DNA of 64,000 bases from Trifolium pratense (GCF_020283565.1 NC_060060.1:42036001-42100000); one strand, 5' to 3'; counted from the stretch's first letter, positions 13,123 through 27,015 are shown. Translations and numbers: made by a program. Notes: generated by a model not told the origin, from the sequence alone.

Positions 13123-13558
13123 TCAATATAACCCAATCAACCTATAAACATACATCTTGTTTGGGGGCTTTTCAACCTGAATCAACACCCTCTCCCCATC
13201 ATCCAATCCAACTTCTTCCAAATATTTGAACCAACCTTTTACAATATATTTGTTGTTGCTTCCATCATTAACAATCTCAATCTGACATTCATAAGACTGT
13301 GAATTTTCTTCATCAATCAATGTTATTGGTCTGGGTTCCTTCGTCAAAAAATGCATAGCAACAAACTCAGGAAATTCCTGAAATCAAACACCATAACTTC
13401 ATTTCATGTCCTAAATACAAAAATACCAATTTAATATTACCATTTTACAAATGACAAAAACTTACGATAACTCCATATCCATCGCCTTCATGCTTTTTGA
13501 TGGTTTGTTGCCACACCCAAACAGGTAAACCACGAACACCATTGCTGTCCCATTCCAT
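13123..13558 (-). CDS. Small B3-like domain protein (115 aa)
   Basis: Two exons, 13466-13558 and 13123-13377, join in phase 0 with GT-AG borders. The product begins MEWDSNGVRGLPVWVW. It then holds a single B3-like domain: FPEFVAMHF, RPITLIDE, NKYIVKGWFKYLEEVGLDDG and VLIQVEKP fit the order of B3 strands and the conserved GW and GD/GE positions. It is much shorter than a typical B3 transcription factor, so it is either a minimal family member or the remains of one. It lies in the same orientation between two RPA1-like genes. Confidence 0.6.
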
Positions 13559-14778
13559 AAACATAAACCAACAACTTAGCAAACTACAATAGTAATATCA
13601 AACCATATGAACAAAAAATATATCGATTTTTTTTTATATACCTTAAAGGAACAGTTGACATTACAGATCTATTCAGCGTATGTTTGGTTCGGACTGCGAG
13701 AGCAAGACCCAAGCGTGATTTTCCTCCTTTTAGAGAATGTTTGGCAAAGTGACAGAGAATTGATTTTACGGTGACTGAAATCACGTTTGAAAAAAATGGA
13801 AGTGTGTGTGGAATGCGTTGTTTTCCATCTATCCCTTCACTCCCTAAACTCTCTGAGCGGCTGTTTTCCTTAACATTAGGTTGAATAGGATTAGGTTGAA
13901 CAATAGGGTTGTATATAACAATAACTGGGCTATATTTTGTTTATCACCCGGCCCAATTAAATTGCTTGTTTTTTGTTTTTTTTTCTTCTTTTTTTTTTTT
14001 TTTTGTGGGCTTGTGAATTGGGGCTACTAAAATGTTAAAAGGTCTTTTTTTTTTTTGACGTAATGTTAAAAGGTCTTTTATTTTTCTGAAATACTTTATT
14101 TTATTTTTGAAACAATTAAAAAGAAATCCACTATAAAATATTAGTAGTATAATTTGATTATAACAAAATAAAATAATTAGTATAGGACTGGATCTAATTC
14201 CGGTAAGTCTCGTACCATGGAGCAATTCTGGAACAATTTTTACAGTCGGGTTTTAAATTTTAAATAAACTTTTTTTTAGGATAATTATTAATCATTTTTT
14301 TAGGATTTGTTTTAAATAGAATTTTTTTTTTACACAAGTTTTAAATACAATTAAAAGCGCCATAACTTATACATTTGTATATATGTTAAAGTCCCGTTTG
14401 AGAAAATTTAGTAATAAAATAAAAAGATATAAACTCAAATAAGAAATTTATATCTTCAGACAAAATTAAAAAATTTGACCAAGCAAAATATCACCAAACA
14501 AAAACAAATATGATATATTTCACAACACTAATACTTACTAATTAAGAGGTTAAAGACATCTCCTTTTACCTCATAAACAACACAACAAAATATCTTTAAA
14601 TGAGCCTAAAGATATTTCCCACTCATAATAAACTTAAAGTCACATATAACTTGGACAATATAACCAAACTAACTGCATAACATGCTAATGCAACTTGCAG
14701 ATATAGATTTATTTAGACAAATACTTGTAATTATATCTTACAAAGTTAACACCCAAACACATCCAACAGGTAATCAGC
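13559..14778. other. Intergenic, no gene seen
   Basis: The stretch holds long T runs (around 13980-14060) and AT-rich sequence. The open frames at 13584-13784 and 13944-14225 are low complexity and match nothing I recognise. Confidence 0.45.
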
Positions 14779-17177
14779 TCATTCTTTTTCAATTTTGGGA
14801 ACCTTGAGAGCAACATTTGGTTTTGAAGAAATGGCTTCATCAAAATCATCAGTTAGGTTTCGCTTAGAGGATCTAACATTAACCTTCTTTAACCTTCTTT
14901 TCTTGGCAGCAGACATACCAACATAGGTATCACTGTCATTCTCATCAGCAACTATAACAACATCAGAGGAATCCCCAACAGACTCATCCAAAACGGCACA
15001 ATTAGGTGTGACCAAAACATCTTCAGCAAATTTCAATGACTCAGACTTCCCAGACAATTCAATTCCATTTTCAGCAACACGGGTAAGGGAAGAACCAGAT
15101 TCAGTAATATCCTAATCCAACAAACATATAGATATCAGATAAATCATTTAATTCCTTTTCAATATATACATCTAACAAAACATGAAAGATAACTAAATAT
15201 TAATTTTACTCCATACCTCAACAGGAGATGACTCATTTTCTTGTAAATCAAAAGCTTCAACAATGGAAGCTTCTTTGCACACTCTCTTAACACGGTAGGA
15301 CCCATCAAATCGACCACTTGGAGAAACTTTTTTTTCAATCTTGAACAAAAGTTTCATGCCCTTCAAGTCATCAAATTCAGAGGGGTAGAGGCCAGCGTTT
15401 TCACCCTAATTAAATTTAAACAATTAATTGACAAAACAGTTACTTTAGGTATAAATATTAAAAAAAAAAATAAGAATACTATATAAACATAAAAAATAAA
15501 ATAATACCCTGACTGATACAACCAACGCAGAACATTGCTTCTGAATGAGATACTGCATATCACCGTCGAAAATAACAAAGACGGCAAAAGATTCACCATC
15601 AAATACATTAGCTTTAACTTTATACCTGTTGAACAATATAAATTATATTAAGAGATGCATTATAGAAAAACTACAAACAAATTGAATCCGAGGACTGTAT
15701 AGATACCTTGGAGAGGTAACATAAACATGTTTATCGCATCCTTTGCAATAAAAAGCACCTGAATCAGCTACAACACTCCTATGACACTTACAGGAAGGGT
15801 ACCACCATTTCTCTCCATCAGCAAACCCATCTATCACAGCACAGACAACAAATGTTCCTTCATCACTCAGAGACTCAAGCTGTCCAATACTTTTTTTGGG
15901 ATATAACTTCAGGAAATCATCCTCAAAAGAAGTTCTAGGACGAGGACCAATTATAGAAACAGAAGATGAAGTTGCAAGTCCACCAATGGCCAGTCTAAAA
16001 AAGACACAAAATAAGGAAAAAAACATCATATATAAAATAATCAACGCAATGTAAATTTAAACTTGGATTTTCTCAAGACACGGACCCTTTTTTGAGAGCT
16101 TCGGCCTCTTCGGTCTTAGGATCAACAAATATCCTAGTAGTTTTCATGACATTCTGTAAAGAAGCTTTCTCTGCAATTGGAATAAATTGTATATTAATAG
16201 AAAACATTAAGAACTAATTTCAACTACTACAAAAACTAACTACAGAAATTTATAGACTTTACCTCTAAAAATTTTAATCTTAGCAAACTGAATCACAACA
16301 ACGGGCAGGCCTTTCGAGGAATTACCAATTAACCTTTGTAGCTCATCAACATAGTCACCAAACAATGCGCATTCACACTTACCGCTACGTATATAAATAT
16401 TTAAATCGGTTATGAATAGTAGGAAAAAAAAAGAAAAAAAAAAAATAGATGAATGAGGTACGAATTACCTCTGATCAGTTAGCTCGAGCACAATCATTTT
16501 TACCAGTTTGTCATCACGAAGATACTCCCTTTCAGTTGATATACCAGTCATTACACCCATAACATCTAATTAAGTAAAATAAATGAAAAAAAAAAAAAAC
16601 CCACACTCAAAATTAGTTACAGACAAACATTAAAATATAAAATAATATATATCAAATCAACCAACCTAGTAAGAAGCCAAAGTCAGCAGTATAGCTTGAA
16701 ACTACATCAAGATCAGTAAAGTTAAAACCAAAAGAAGGAATATCAGGACCATCACAAATCTGAACCTTTGTCTTCATCTGAAATACCAACTTGTAAGGAT
16801 GAAGAGTCGGACGATATCCACCAACACTTGGAGCAACAGCAAAATGGGAGAGTTTATAAACATCTCCTTCATTAATTTTCTTATCAAATAAATAGAGCAA
16901 TTGTTTCCTTATTGAGGCATGAATCTTTCCTCCCTGTAATATTCAAAAACTCAAAAAATTAATTATGACTAAAAACGTTGATACACTAAAAAACAAATAC
17001 TAATTATAATCAAAATAACAACAGAACCTTCTCATCAATAAGGACCATTTCCAACCCATTAACCTCGCCAGGACTCATAAACGAATGAACTGGCCACATT
17101 CGAAGAACACGAACTCTGAAATTCCATGAATCACGTCCAGGGATAACATCGGACAACATGTCAAACGAAGAACCCAT
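14779..17177 (-). CDS. RPA1-like ssDNA-binding protein with NLS-rich tail (549 aa)
   Basis: Nine exons close in frame: 17028-17177, 16666-16933, 16469-16565, 16263-16384, 16086-16170, 15707-15994, 15508-15625, 15217-15405 and 14779-15111. The start MGSSFDML is chosen because it makes exon 1 150 nt, as in the gene at 27585-30064. Order of parts: N-terminal OB fold (SWNFRVRVLRMW), middle OB-like region, zinc ribbon (WWYPSCKC...YCKGC), C-terminal OB-fold strands (YPSEFDDLKG), then a longer acidic tail with a basic cluster KKRRLKK that looks like a nuclear signal. It is the most diverged of the complete paralogues. It ends about 2.3 kb downstream of the Helitron gene, in the same orientation. Confidence 0.85.
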
Positions 17178-17255
17178 TTCGTCGCAATAAAGCCAAATAC
17201 GAATTTCTGATTGATTGAGCCTCAAACGCATTCGACATTGAACAACTTCAAATGG

Positions 17256-17264
17256 TATTTATAG
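17256..17264 (-). promoter_or_regulatory. TATA box of the 549-aa RPA1-like gene
   Basis: CTATAAATA on the minus strand lies 80 nt upstream of the chosen ATG. The same nonamer precedes the RepHel gene and the RPA1-like gene at 27585-30064. Confidence 0.6.
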
Positions 17265-18911
17265 ATAAAATAGGAGAATAATGAACGCTATTACAAATAT
17301 TTTTAAACTGACACATAACAGTGGAAGAAAAAGGATTATACAGAGATTCTAATCCACCATGAAAAGTACAAATTATATGCCGCCAAAAGAATATGATAAT
17401 TAGAATCAGAATCTAATAAGTGAGCGTGGAAGAAGAAAGTTCCAGATCTCATTCAATTTGTACAATTTGAATAGTGAACAGCAAAAGCGAATGAGGCGGA
17501 ATAGGAAGAAAAGCCTAAATATAATTTTCGAAAGAAAAAAAATATGCAACTTTAGGAAGAAAAATTTTGGTTTGTAAAACATTGATACGGCCAAAGGGTT
17601 TTGTGAGATAATATTATCAATTTCAACTTTACGAATGAATTTATTATTTAAAAAAAAAAAATCAATACCTTTCTTTGTAATATTCGTAAAGTTGGGCCAA
17701 AACAAATTTTGACACAAAATTGGGCTAAATTTGTTCCTAGACCATGGCGTTGGACCACCCAACTTTACCATGACATAGAAAATAGAATTATAACCACATC
17801 AAATTTAACCAAATCCTTTAAAATTTATTTTAACTAATGACTTTAAGAAAGTTTAAATAACTTTCAATAGTATTACTCGCTCCGTTTCTTATTCTTTGTC
17901 GTTTTAGAAAACAATTGTTTCAAATTATTTATTTTTTTGATAATTTAAGGTTATATTTTGTCTATTATATTCTCATATAAATTCTAAATATTTAGGAATA
18001 GTTGTTCAAACCGTAAATTATTTAATATATATTTTAAAAACTAAAGTTTTTTTCGGGTAAATAAAATATTAATTTTTTTTGGTATATAATATATAAAGTT
18101 TATTGGAAAGATAAAATGTGTGAAAAAAATAAAATGAATTTATTGGTGAATTAAAATAAGGGTATAATAGGAAGATAAAATGTAAAAATATGGTAGAAAT
18201 TGTTGAGTTTGTTTATTAGGAGAGAAAAATATGGTAGAAATTGTTGAGTTTGTTTATTTAATGATCTTCTTATTTCTTTATTTCATGCAGTAGTTGAAGA
18301 TGGTAAACAATTATTTGAATCCTTTTGAACTTTATTGTTTATCTTATGCAAACAAAATAATTCACCACTTTTAATCGACGGGTTCCCTTATAAATACATC
18401 AAAGAATTCAAAGAATACCAATGTATAGATTTATTTATCTAACCAGATACATATGAAAATACCAACATACGAAAACAATTTTTTTTTTATTACATAGAGG
18501 GCAAAAGCCCATCACACGAAAACAATTTAATCTAAACTCAATATATATATCTGAAAACAAAGTTAGAATAAAAATGAAACGACTAAAAGCGATAATAAAT
18601 AATAAGTCCTGAGAGATATAACATAACCTGCTACTTCCTACGTAAAATTAAAGTAAAAACTGGGATTTTAGTAGTATAACATTAATTGAACTTAGTTTAT
18701 TATTATTAATTTTTAAATAAGTAATTTTTATTTAATATGGATATGGCTCACACCGTAAATTTAACATTTATTTATTATAGTATTCATTCATGCTATTTCA
18801 TATAAAAAGAAATTAACTGCCTTAGTTTTTAAATTCACATCATTCTAAAAACTGCTATACGATGAGTACACTATAAGATAATTTAGGCCGTGTCTTTTTC
18901 ATTGATAGATA

Positions 18912-18982
<71 letters not shown>

Positions 18983-19523
18983 GAAATATGTTGTTATGAT
19001 TCTATTAATCATTTAGAATCAATTCTCATAATCATCTTTCCATATTTATATATCTAACACACCGCCGTAGTCGAAACTGGAGGTGAACGAATGTTGAGAC
19101 TATCACGAAAGTCATCGAAGAGTTGCAACGGAAGTCGCTCTGATACCATATAAGATAATTTAGGCCGTGCCTTTTTCATTGATAGATAATCATATATATA
19201 TATATACATGATAGAAATATGTTGTTATGATTCTATTAATCATTTAGAATCAATGCTCATAATCATCTTTCCATATTTATATATCTAATATACACCAATT
19301 GTAATTTAAGATAATTGCATACTAAATCTTTTCATCTATTTAATATATTGCTTATACAATGGAAGAGTAAAAAATCACATAAAGATTCAATTAGATAGTT
19401 TATTCATATTCTTATTCTTATAAATCACATTTAGTACTACGTGCTATAAATAAGATGGGCAGCAGACATTCCAAATACAAATATTAACTAATTTAATACC
19501 GTACATTATATCTATGCATAACT
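17265..19523. other. Intergenic region downstream of RepHel
   Basis: It contains the TRIM at 18867-19295 and, near 17876, a MITE-like end (CTCGCTCCGTTTC) whose partner I could not find. I searched by eye for a Helitron 3' end (hairpin followed by CTRR) on the minus strand and saw no convincing one. Confidence 0.45.
18867..19295 (-). mobile_element. TRIM retrotransposon, 5-bp target duplication
   Basis: Two direct repeats, 18872-19059 and 19149-19290, flank an 89-bp interior. Read on the minus strand the order is LTR, then directly TGGTATCAGAGC (19137-19148), the classic initiator-methionine tRNA primer-binding site, then a short interior, then the second LTR starting TGTTAGATATATAAATATGG. 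The target duplication TACAC occurs at 18867-18871 and 19291-19295. There is no coding sequence, as expected for a terminal-repeat retrotransposon in miniature. The left LTR has grown by a (TA)n expansion (about 18914-18979). Confidence 0.9.
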
Positions 19524-22500
19524 TTAAATCTTCTGAAATACTTCTCGGTAAACAAAATTGACAGTAGTATTAGAAGCTTCGCCATTTTCATCGACTATTA
19601 AAATTTTGAGACCAGTCCTTGTCTTCACACGCGAGATAGCAACATAAAGCTGACCATGAGTGAATACAGGTCTTGGAAGGTACAATCCAACATTTGATAA
19701 AGTTTGTCCTTGACTTTTATTAATAGTCATCGCAAAACACAAGGAAAATGGAAATTGGCGTCTCTCAAAAGTAATAGCAGCATTAGAATCAGATGGCATT
19801 AACTTCATCCTTGTAACATATACTTGTTCCCCACCATGAGAACCATTCAATATACGTGCACCAATTATTGTTTTCCCAAGATGATTTATAACCAACCGCG
19901 TACCGTTGCATAAACCAGCAGACACATCAATATTGCGAAGAAGAATAACCGGAACACCAACCTTAAAACGCAACTTATGATTAGGCAATCCAGAACATTT
20001 AATGTCATTCAAAAACTCGGTTGTTATCCAACGACGATCAATTCCAACATCTTCATCACACTTGCAAATTGAATCACAGCTTAGATACTCAGATGCTTCA
20101 CCTGGAATTAGTGATAGTACGAAATCATTAACCTTCTCAACCAGCTCAAGAGTCGGTGTCAAAATAGCTCGATCTTGGAAAAAATCATCGTTTGAAATAT
20201 TCTCAAGCAATTCAGGGTAAACCGCATCAACAATATCACGTACATGATCACCTGAACCTTTAATACAAAGATCATCGGGAATTTCAATAAGATACTGCCC
20301 ATCATCGTCAACACCTATTTTGCCATCCCCGATATCAAGATTCCATTTGGCAAAATCAGTCAAAGATTTCATTTCATTCATATCTGAAGAACTTTGGAGC
20401 CTCATATTTTTGGATAGTTTCAAAACTGTACAAAAACGCCACAAAGGAGATGAATTAATAGTTGCATGAACAATATCCGGCCTACCTCCCTTGGGAACAA
20501 CTGGTAGAATCTGCCGAAAATCACCACCAAACACAACAGTTTTACCACCAAATGGAATCTCCGATGCACCTCCAACATGGTTGCTCATGATATCACGCAA
20601 AGTTCTATCAAATGCTTCAAAAGCTGACCTATTTATCATCGGAGCTTCATCCCAAATAATTAAACTTGCCATAACTAACAAATCTGCCTTCTTACTATTT
20701 TTCTCAATTCTGCAACACGATTCTTCGGTTAAATTGAGTGGAATAGCAAATTGTGAGTGAGCAGTTCTTCCACCGGGAAGTAGTAGAGAAGCAATGCCAC
20801 TGGAAGCTACATTTAGAACTATTTTGTTTTCCGAGCGAAAACGAAAAGACAATGTATTCCACAAGAAAGTCTTCCCTGTACCTCCGAAACCATCAACAAA
20901 AAACATGCCACCAGTCTTATTATTTACTGCGCTGACAATTATATCATAAGCATGCATCTGGTCTTCATTTAGAGATTTAAAATATTCATCATGCTTGGAC
21001 AACATCTCACTTGAACCATAAGACAACTCGTTATATATTAGCAAGTTGTCATAGGGATCAATCTCTGGAGATAATATTTTAGGCATGCACTCAAAGTCAG
21101 TTAAAGTCAATCCATTACGACGCAGTAATTTATCAATTTCAATCAAACACATCTGTTTCAACTCTTCTGAAGGTATAATGAGATCTACAACAAAAAAAAA
21201 AATTAAAAACATCCAACGCAGAAATTATAATATAAAAAAAAAATGAGTTTAAATAAAGCATTAAAAGTACTAACCTGGTTGATTTAAAGCACGTCGTCTG
21301 TCGAATAGGATTCCGTCCGACAGATTTTCCCATTGATGTTCAAAAACTTTCCCTGGATCACTCATACATGATGTCAATAGTAACACAGAAAAAACATTAC
21401 GAACGTATGAACCAGTTCCAAGAATTGAGAGTTCATCAATAGCATCAATAAATTCACGATCATTTGCAAGTAAACCCAACTCGTCACAAGCTTCGCGATA
21501 AGAATCATAAACATGTCCATCAACAGTTCGAATATCTTCAAAACATGTGCAACCAACCTGGATATTCAACAATAGTCGCATGTAATACAATTCTCGGTTG
21601 CTATGAGGAACAAATGTGAGTCTACCAATCGATTGACCCTGCTTTCTTGGCTTCCACCTACGTTTTTTTGAATCGTAAACAAACTTCGTAGGGAATTGGC
21701 AATAGGTTAAGCTTCTACCCGAGTCATATTCGCTATTTGCCTCCATCCAAGCAAGAAACATTGTATTTTTATCCCTATTTCGAGATAAAACATCTTCCAA
21801 ATTGGTGGTGTCCTTGAAAACGACTCTTTGTTCGTCTCTCAGATGAAAAGTCAGTCTCTGGACAGGTGGCCATCTTCTGTGAATATCAAAAGCAAATAAC
21901 CTCCAAATAGACTCCGATGGAGACAAATATCTGCAATCGTAATACTGTTGAATTTCATCAACAACCTCTTCATCACCAACCTGCAAAGTCGCGGTTACCC
22001 TATCTACTCCCTTGGTGATGTACTTGAACAAATACTTGATGCAATTAGATTTGTTGCAAAACTCAATGTTAACATGGGCCTGATACTTCATTATGAGAGA
22101 TGGATTATAAGGAACAACACTGCGATTGTCAAGCTGGACATCTTTTTTTAGCACCGTCACACCAAGATCTCGACGACGATATACGGGATAGCCACTTTCA
22201 TCAAAAGTTGTTCGATCAACAAACTTCTTTGGATAAAATTTGGAACATGATCGATTTCTCATGCAGGGAGAACTTGGCCTAGCTATGCCACAAGGACCAT
22301 GAATCATGAATCTTGTTACAGCTGAAAAAAGTTTCGGATATAGAGCTTCATCGGGTAGCTCAGCACAAATGACTGAATCAATTGACTTCGGAGAATCTAG
22401 TTTGTTACGCCGGTGCAACCACAATAGAATATGAGCATGTGGCAGACCCCTCTTTTGAAACTCAATAGTATACAAACCTATCAAATTTATAAATGTTATG

Positions 22501-24900
22501 AAATCCAAAAAAATTAATTTACATATCGTGTAGAATACATACTTATATGTAAAAAAAAAACATATGTAAAACAACTTACTTGCAATTACTTTTCCAAAGT
22601 ATTTCCCCTTTTTGAAATCATTCATCATCTCTTCCAATTTCATCTGGAATACCCTGCAACTAATATCCGGTCGATATGGAGCACTGTTACCAGATTTATA
22701 AAGATGTCGCTGAATTTCTTCCCAGGTTGGATTGCAAGTAACAGTCAAAAACAAATCAGGATAACCAAATTTTTTGCAAATGGCCATAGCGTCCTGACAA
22801 TTATTAAACATATACCGTCTACCGCCGGTGAATGACGAAGGCAAAACAACACGCGAACCAATGGAAGAAGCATCAACGTCACCGCGACTAACAGCTTCTT
22901 CGACCCCGAGCAAAAAGCCAGAACGAATATTACTCTGATTATTTCTGACATAGGACAGCCTCTGAGCCTCAATCATTGAGTACAAATCCACTGAAAATTG
23001 TTGGAAAAGTCTCTTGCTGTTTAACAAACCGGAGAATTCAGAATGTCGTTCTTGCATACGAAAAGCACCAAACTCGCGCAAAGTGACCCTCTCACGTCTC
23101 TTCGTGCTCAAAGAGGAAGTCAATGAGTTGCGCCTAATGTCTTCAGAATATTGATCCTCACCGTAAGGAAAAAGAAGCGGATACTGCAGCGGTATAAACT
23201 TGGAATGAGTCTCGTGGATACGTTGAAGATGGCCATCCTTCTCACGAACCACAATATCTCTCCCGCATTCTGAACTATCAAAATCGCCAACAATTAAAGC
23301 AGCAACTTCGCTAATTTCAGGAACATTATATACACGGACATCGGCCGTTCTATTGCGAAATAAACGAAGCTGCACCGGAATGTTTTGATTAAGCTGGCGA
23401 AACTCACGAACCATTCGAAAGCTCTTTACCAAAATATTATGATCATCCATTAATTTCAGCAAATCAGCTACCAAAGATGGATCAAGATTCTTTCCCGTGG
23501 AATTATCACTGTAAAAATAAAAAGGATTTAAAGTAAGTTCAATTAATTTAAATATAATTAATTCAAATAAATTCACCAAATAAATGAAATAAATACCTAA
23601 AATGAGACAAACGATTTGTAACTTCATGCTCAGTGTCATATATATACATCTGTGCAAATTTGGGTCTGTAGCCTTCGTTCGGAATTAAACTTCCAATCCT
23701 ATGATAGTTTTGTCCACCTATGACAAAATTGGGAGGACCGCGTCCGGTATTTTCCCCCTTCAAAATCTTGCCTCCCATTGAAGTAAAAGCAAACATGTTA
23801 TTGTATGATCTAATATTTGAAATAAAATGTCGACTTCTTGCATCAACACCATTGAATAAGTTCTTTAAAAGCAAAGGAGGTTCAATCATCAGCGGAATGG
23901 TAACCTTTCCTCTCATACAACATAAAGATACTTCAAATGCTGAAGTATGAGAATTTTTCTTTAATTTCTCAAGATCCCAAACCAAGGCATCGCATTTCGG
24001 ACACACCACATTCATATCACCAATATCGGAATATTCTACATGATAAAAATAACATTTTAATCATTAATAAGATACACAACTTATAAAAACAAACTAATTA
24101 ATATCCAACAATGTACCTCGCGCTTCAGCCGAAGAAAATATCACAGTGTTGTCTTCATCCACTCCGATATTTGAGTTGCCACCGGAACCCTCCACTATAG
24201 CTGGACATTAAAATATGGTTATCTATTTTAAAATAAAAATTTACAAAAACAATTATCAAAGTTAAATTGAATACAACGGACAGATGAAAACTCACTTTCC
24301 AATGAATGTAGACCAAGATCATTAATACGACGACGCTTTGAACGAAATCCTGATCTTGATGTACGTTTGAAAACTAAATAATATTATAATGACAAAAAAA
24401 AAAGGAAAAAAAATCAATATTATTCTGAAAAAAATAATTTATTGTCAAGAAAAACAAACTGCAGAAGATAATTAAACACTTACTATGTACGATTCAAAAA
24501 AAAAATACACTCACTATGTAACGAAAAAACAATTCTACACTAACATTACAAATATAATCAATTAACTGTATAACGAAAAGACAATCTAAATTAATTAGCA
24601 TGTGAAAAAGTTATTTTTTTTTAAAAAAAAAAAAAACTATAACTTACTTCCATTTCTAACTGCATAATGGGTTCGATGGACATGAAACATAGTCCTTTTT
24701 TCCTTTAATTTTTCTCTTCTTTCCAAACGTCTTTGTCGAGCTACAGACGATGGATTATCAACAACCATTGGATTGGGACTGGATTCTGGAATGGAAGTAG
24801 GTTGGAATGCAATGTTCCTCTTTTGGATCAATATCAACTTTCTCCGGAGACGCCTCTGCCGAGCAACAGATGCTGGACTACGAATGTTTCTTTGGTCCAT
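19524..24900 (-). CDS. Helitron transposase RepHel (Rep nuclease plus PIF1-type helicase, about 1548 aa)
   Basis: Seven exons join without a stop or frameshift: 24648-24900, 24296-24373, 24117-24200, 23597-24035, 22580-23508, 21275-22477 and 19524-21184. The N-terminus has a duplicated basic motif (SVARQRRL twice). A cysteine-rich region follows (CPKCDALVWD...LCCMRGK), then the Helitron-like N domain and the HUH nuclease motif LPHAHILLW (His about 608 and 610) with paired tyrosines in YLFKYITKG (about 743 and 747). The C-terminal third is a PIF1-like SF1B helicase: Walker A GFGGTGKT (about 1094-1101), IIWDEAPM, GGDFRQILPV, NKSQGQTL and LYVAISRVKT. Such proteins nick and unwind DNA for rolling-circle transposition. 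All motifs look intact, so activity is possible but not shown. Confidence 0.93.
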
Positions 24901-24949
24901 AATTGTAAAAAAGGTGATAACAGAGGTGAATACACAATAGAGTGAGGGG

Positions 24950-24958
24950 TATTTATAG
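24950..24958 (-). promoter_or_regulatory. TATA box of RepHel
   Basis: CTATAAATA (minus strand) lies 50 nt upstream of the ATG, in the context GGGGTATTTATAG on the plus strand. It supports the chosen start at 24900 as the true first exon. Confidence 0.6.
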
Positions 24959-25814
24959 TATATCCGCCAACAAACAAAATCAAATAGAATATAGATTAAT
25001 TAATATGCACATGATGTAAAGAATCAAAGAAAAACTTGAACACCAAGTAAAGAATATAATATTTTTATCAGGGAGAATATAGGAAAATATTCTATTGGAA
25101 TCTAGACGAAGGGAATAACAACCACTAACCGACAAAATACAACCACAACTTGTTATATCTTTTTTTTTTTTTTTCTTTCTCTAAACCAACCTGTTGTACC
25201 TTTTTTTTTTTACAGAAAACCAACCTGTTGTATCTAATATAGTTTATAACTACTATTTTTTTTTTCCCGTAAATTCATCATTATAACCATTCAATAATGT
25301 TTATATTCATCATTTTAATCTTTACCAATATTGATAGACCATTTGGTCTGTGAGTTTCAATCATGACCATATTTTAGTTAAATTTTTAAGCAAATTAATA
25401 TAAATATATTATTTGTCCAATGTAATTTTGACCCTCCGCGTTTCAATTGTTTGATTTTAATCCCCTAAATTTTACAATTGTTCGATTTTAACCGTCAAGT
25501 TTTAATTGTTCAATTTTGGCCACCGAAACTTACGCCCTTTTGCAATTGCTAGCCCCATTGAGTTTTTTTTTACTAAAGTGTACATGTGACATTTTCTAAA
25601 AAAATAAAAATTGTTTCTAAATTAAATAATATTATAAAAATAATAATATTTGCTTTTATAAAAATGAATGGAATTTTTTCTTATCAAAGGGTTTAATAAT
25701 TATTTTCTTTTATTAACAAAAAGTTTAAAAAGTATTTCAAATCAGAGTTCACATTTTTTTTACTTTTTTATGCAACAAAATAATTTTATAAACTATTAAG
25801 AAGACAAAGGATCA
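24959..25814. other. Intergenic upstream of RepHel
   Basis: Poly-T rich DNA with repeated phrases such as TTTTAATTGTTCAATTTTGGCC and TTTACAATTGTTCGATTTTAACC (25440-25530), which look like part of an unnamed interspersed repeat. No gene and no clear Helitron 5' end is seen. Confidence 0.4.
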
Positions 25815-26470
25815 CTCTTCCAGCTCTATTAAGAAGTCTACTCTTCCAACCTGTTAATCTAGATTGAATTCTATCAAGAATATAGTGAAAATCTTGTTTC
25901 TTTATTCGGCCAGATAATAGAGGGAATGCTAAATATTTGCCAATATTATAAGTATGATGAAAGTCAATAAAAGAAGCATATTATGTAGATACTTTTACAT
26001 GACTTGAATTAGAATAAGGAAAAAACCAGGACTGGCGAATATAACTTCTAATCCATAAGCTAGACAAAATTGTTTGATCTGAGAGGTCTTAGCTTGAGTA
26101 AACAAAAGGCAACCATCTATAAATAAAATGTGAGAAATAGATGGACCATGTTTGGAGACTTGACCAGCTTCCATTTTTTCCGTTGGACCTTCTCTTGGAT
26201 GACAAGATCAAGTTTTTCCACACATAAAAGAGATAGGGGGACATAGATCTGTTGTCTTAGTCCTCTATAGGGAGAAAAACTATCAACTTTCTCTTTATTC
26301 ATCTATCAAGTTTAACACCAAGTTAGAAGTGGTAGTACAGATCATGATAAGATTAATAGTCTTGAGAGGGAAATCAAGTTGAGTTAGAGTGAGCTTAAGA
26401 AAGTTTCAGTGTATCAAAGCACAAAGCTTTCTCAAAATCAAATTTGAAAAGGAGTGCATTTTTTACCTTT
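25815..26470 (-). mobile_element. Decayed LINE reverse-transcriptase fragment
   Basis: Across frameshifts and stops the minus strand reads, in order, FKFDFEKAL, then DSFSPYRGLRQ and SPYLF, then a stretch ending in ILDRIQSRLTGWKSRLLNRAG. These match the order of motifs in plant L1-type reverse transcriptases (LFKIDLEKAYD-like, RGLRQGDPLSPYLF, KIQ-RL-GWK-K-LN-AGR). The YADD catalytic region is broken. Both ends of the LINE are missing. Confidence 0.75.
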
Positions 26471-27015
26471 CTACCAAAGCCTATGTTAGTACCTGTCTAC
26501 CACTAATGTCACATTCTTACAAATTCCTAAGTACAAACCTCATATCATAAGTTTTATTTCTCTATTCCTCCTCTATTCCACAGTCACATTTGTATTCTTG
26601 AACAACATATTTCTTAAAACACTTATCCAACAAAAATGCTTTTTAATACCAATAAGATCACCAAGTGCTCTTGCAGAGGGTTATGATGAACACATAAGGA
26701 TTCAGGACACACATGAACCCTCTTTATAATTTCATTACTTGTTCCCTGCATAAACAAACACATTAATTAATTAAATTAATTAAACTGTGTGTGTGTGTGT
26801 GTGTGAAACAAAGAAAAAATAAAATGAGAAAATAGGAGTCAATAAAAGTCAACAGTGAACAACAATAATTGTTTGTGAACCACAGCAAGGCAATATAATT
26901 AAGTTTATGTTCTTCATTTCCTACTTACACAATAACTGGTGTTAAAATGGAAGGCCAAAAAAGTCATGATACTTGAAGATTGTTATTAGTTGATCTTGAT
27001 TTAAGCATTATAGAT

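Noticed and set aside
17265..19523. Helitron 3' terminus downstream of RepHel
   Set aside because: No GC-rich hairpin closely followed by CTRR could be seen on the minus strand; without it no boundary is claimed.
20002..20935. Plus-strand frames opposite the helicase exon
   Set aside because: Antisense shadows of the RepHel helicase domain.
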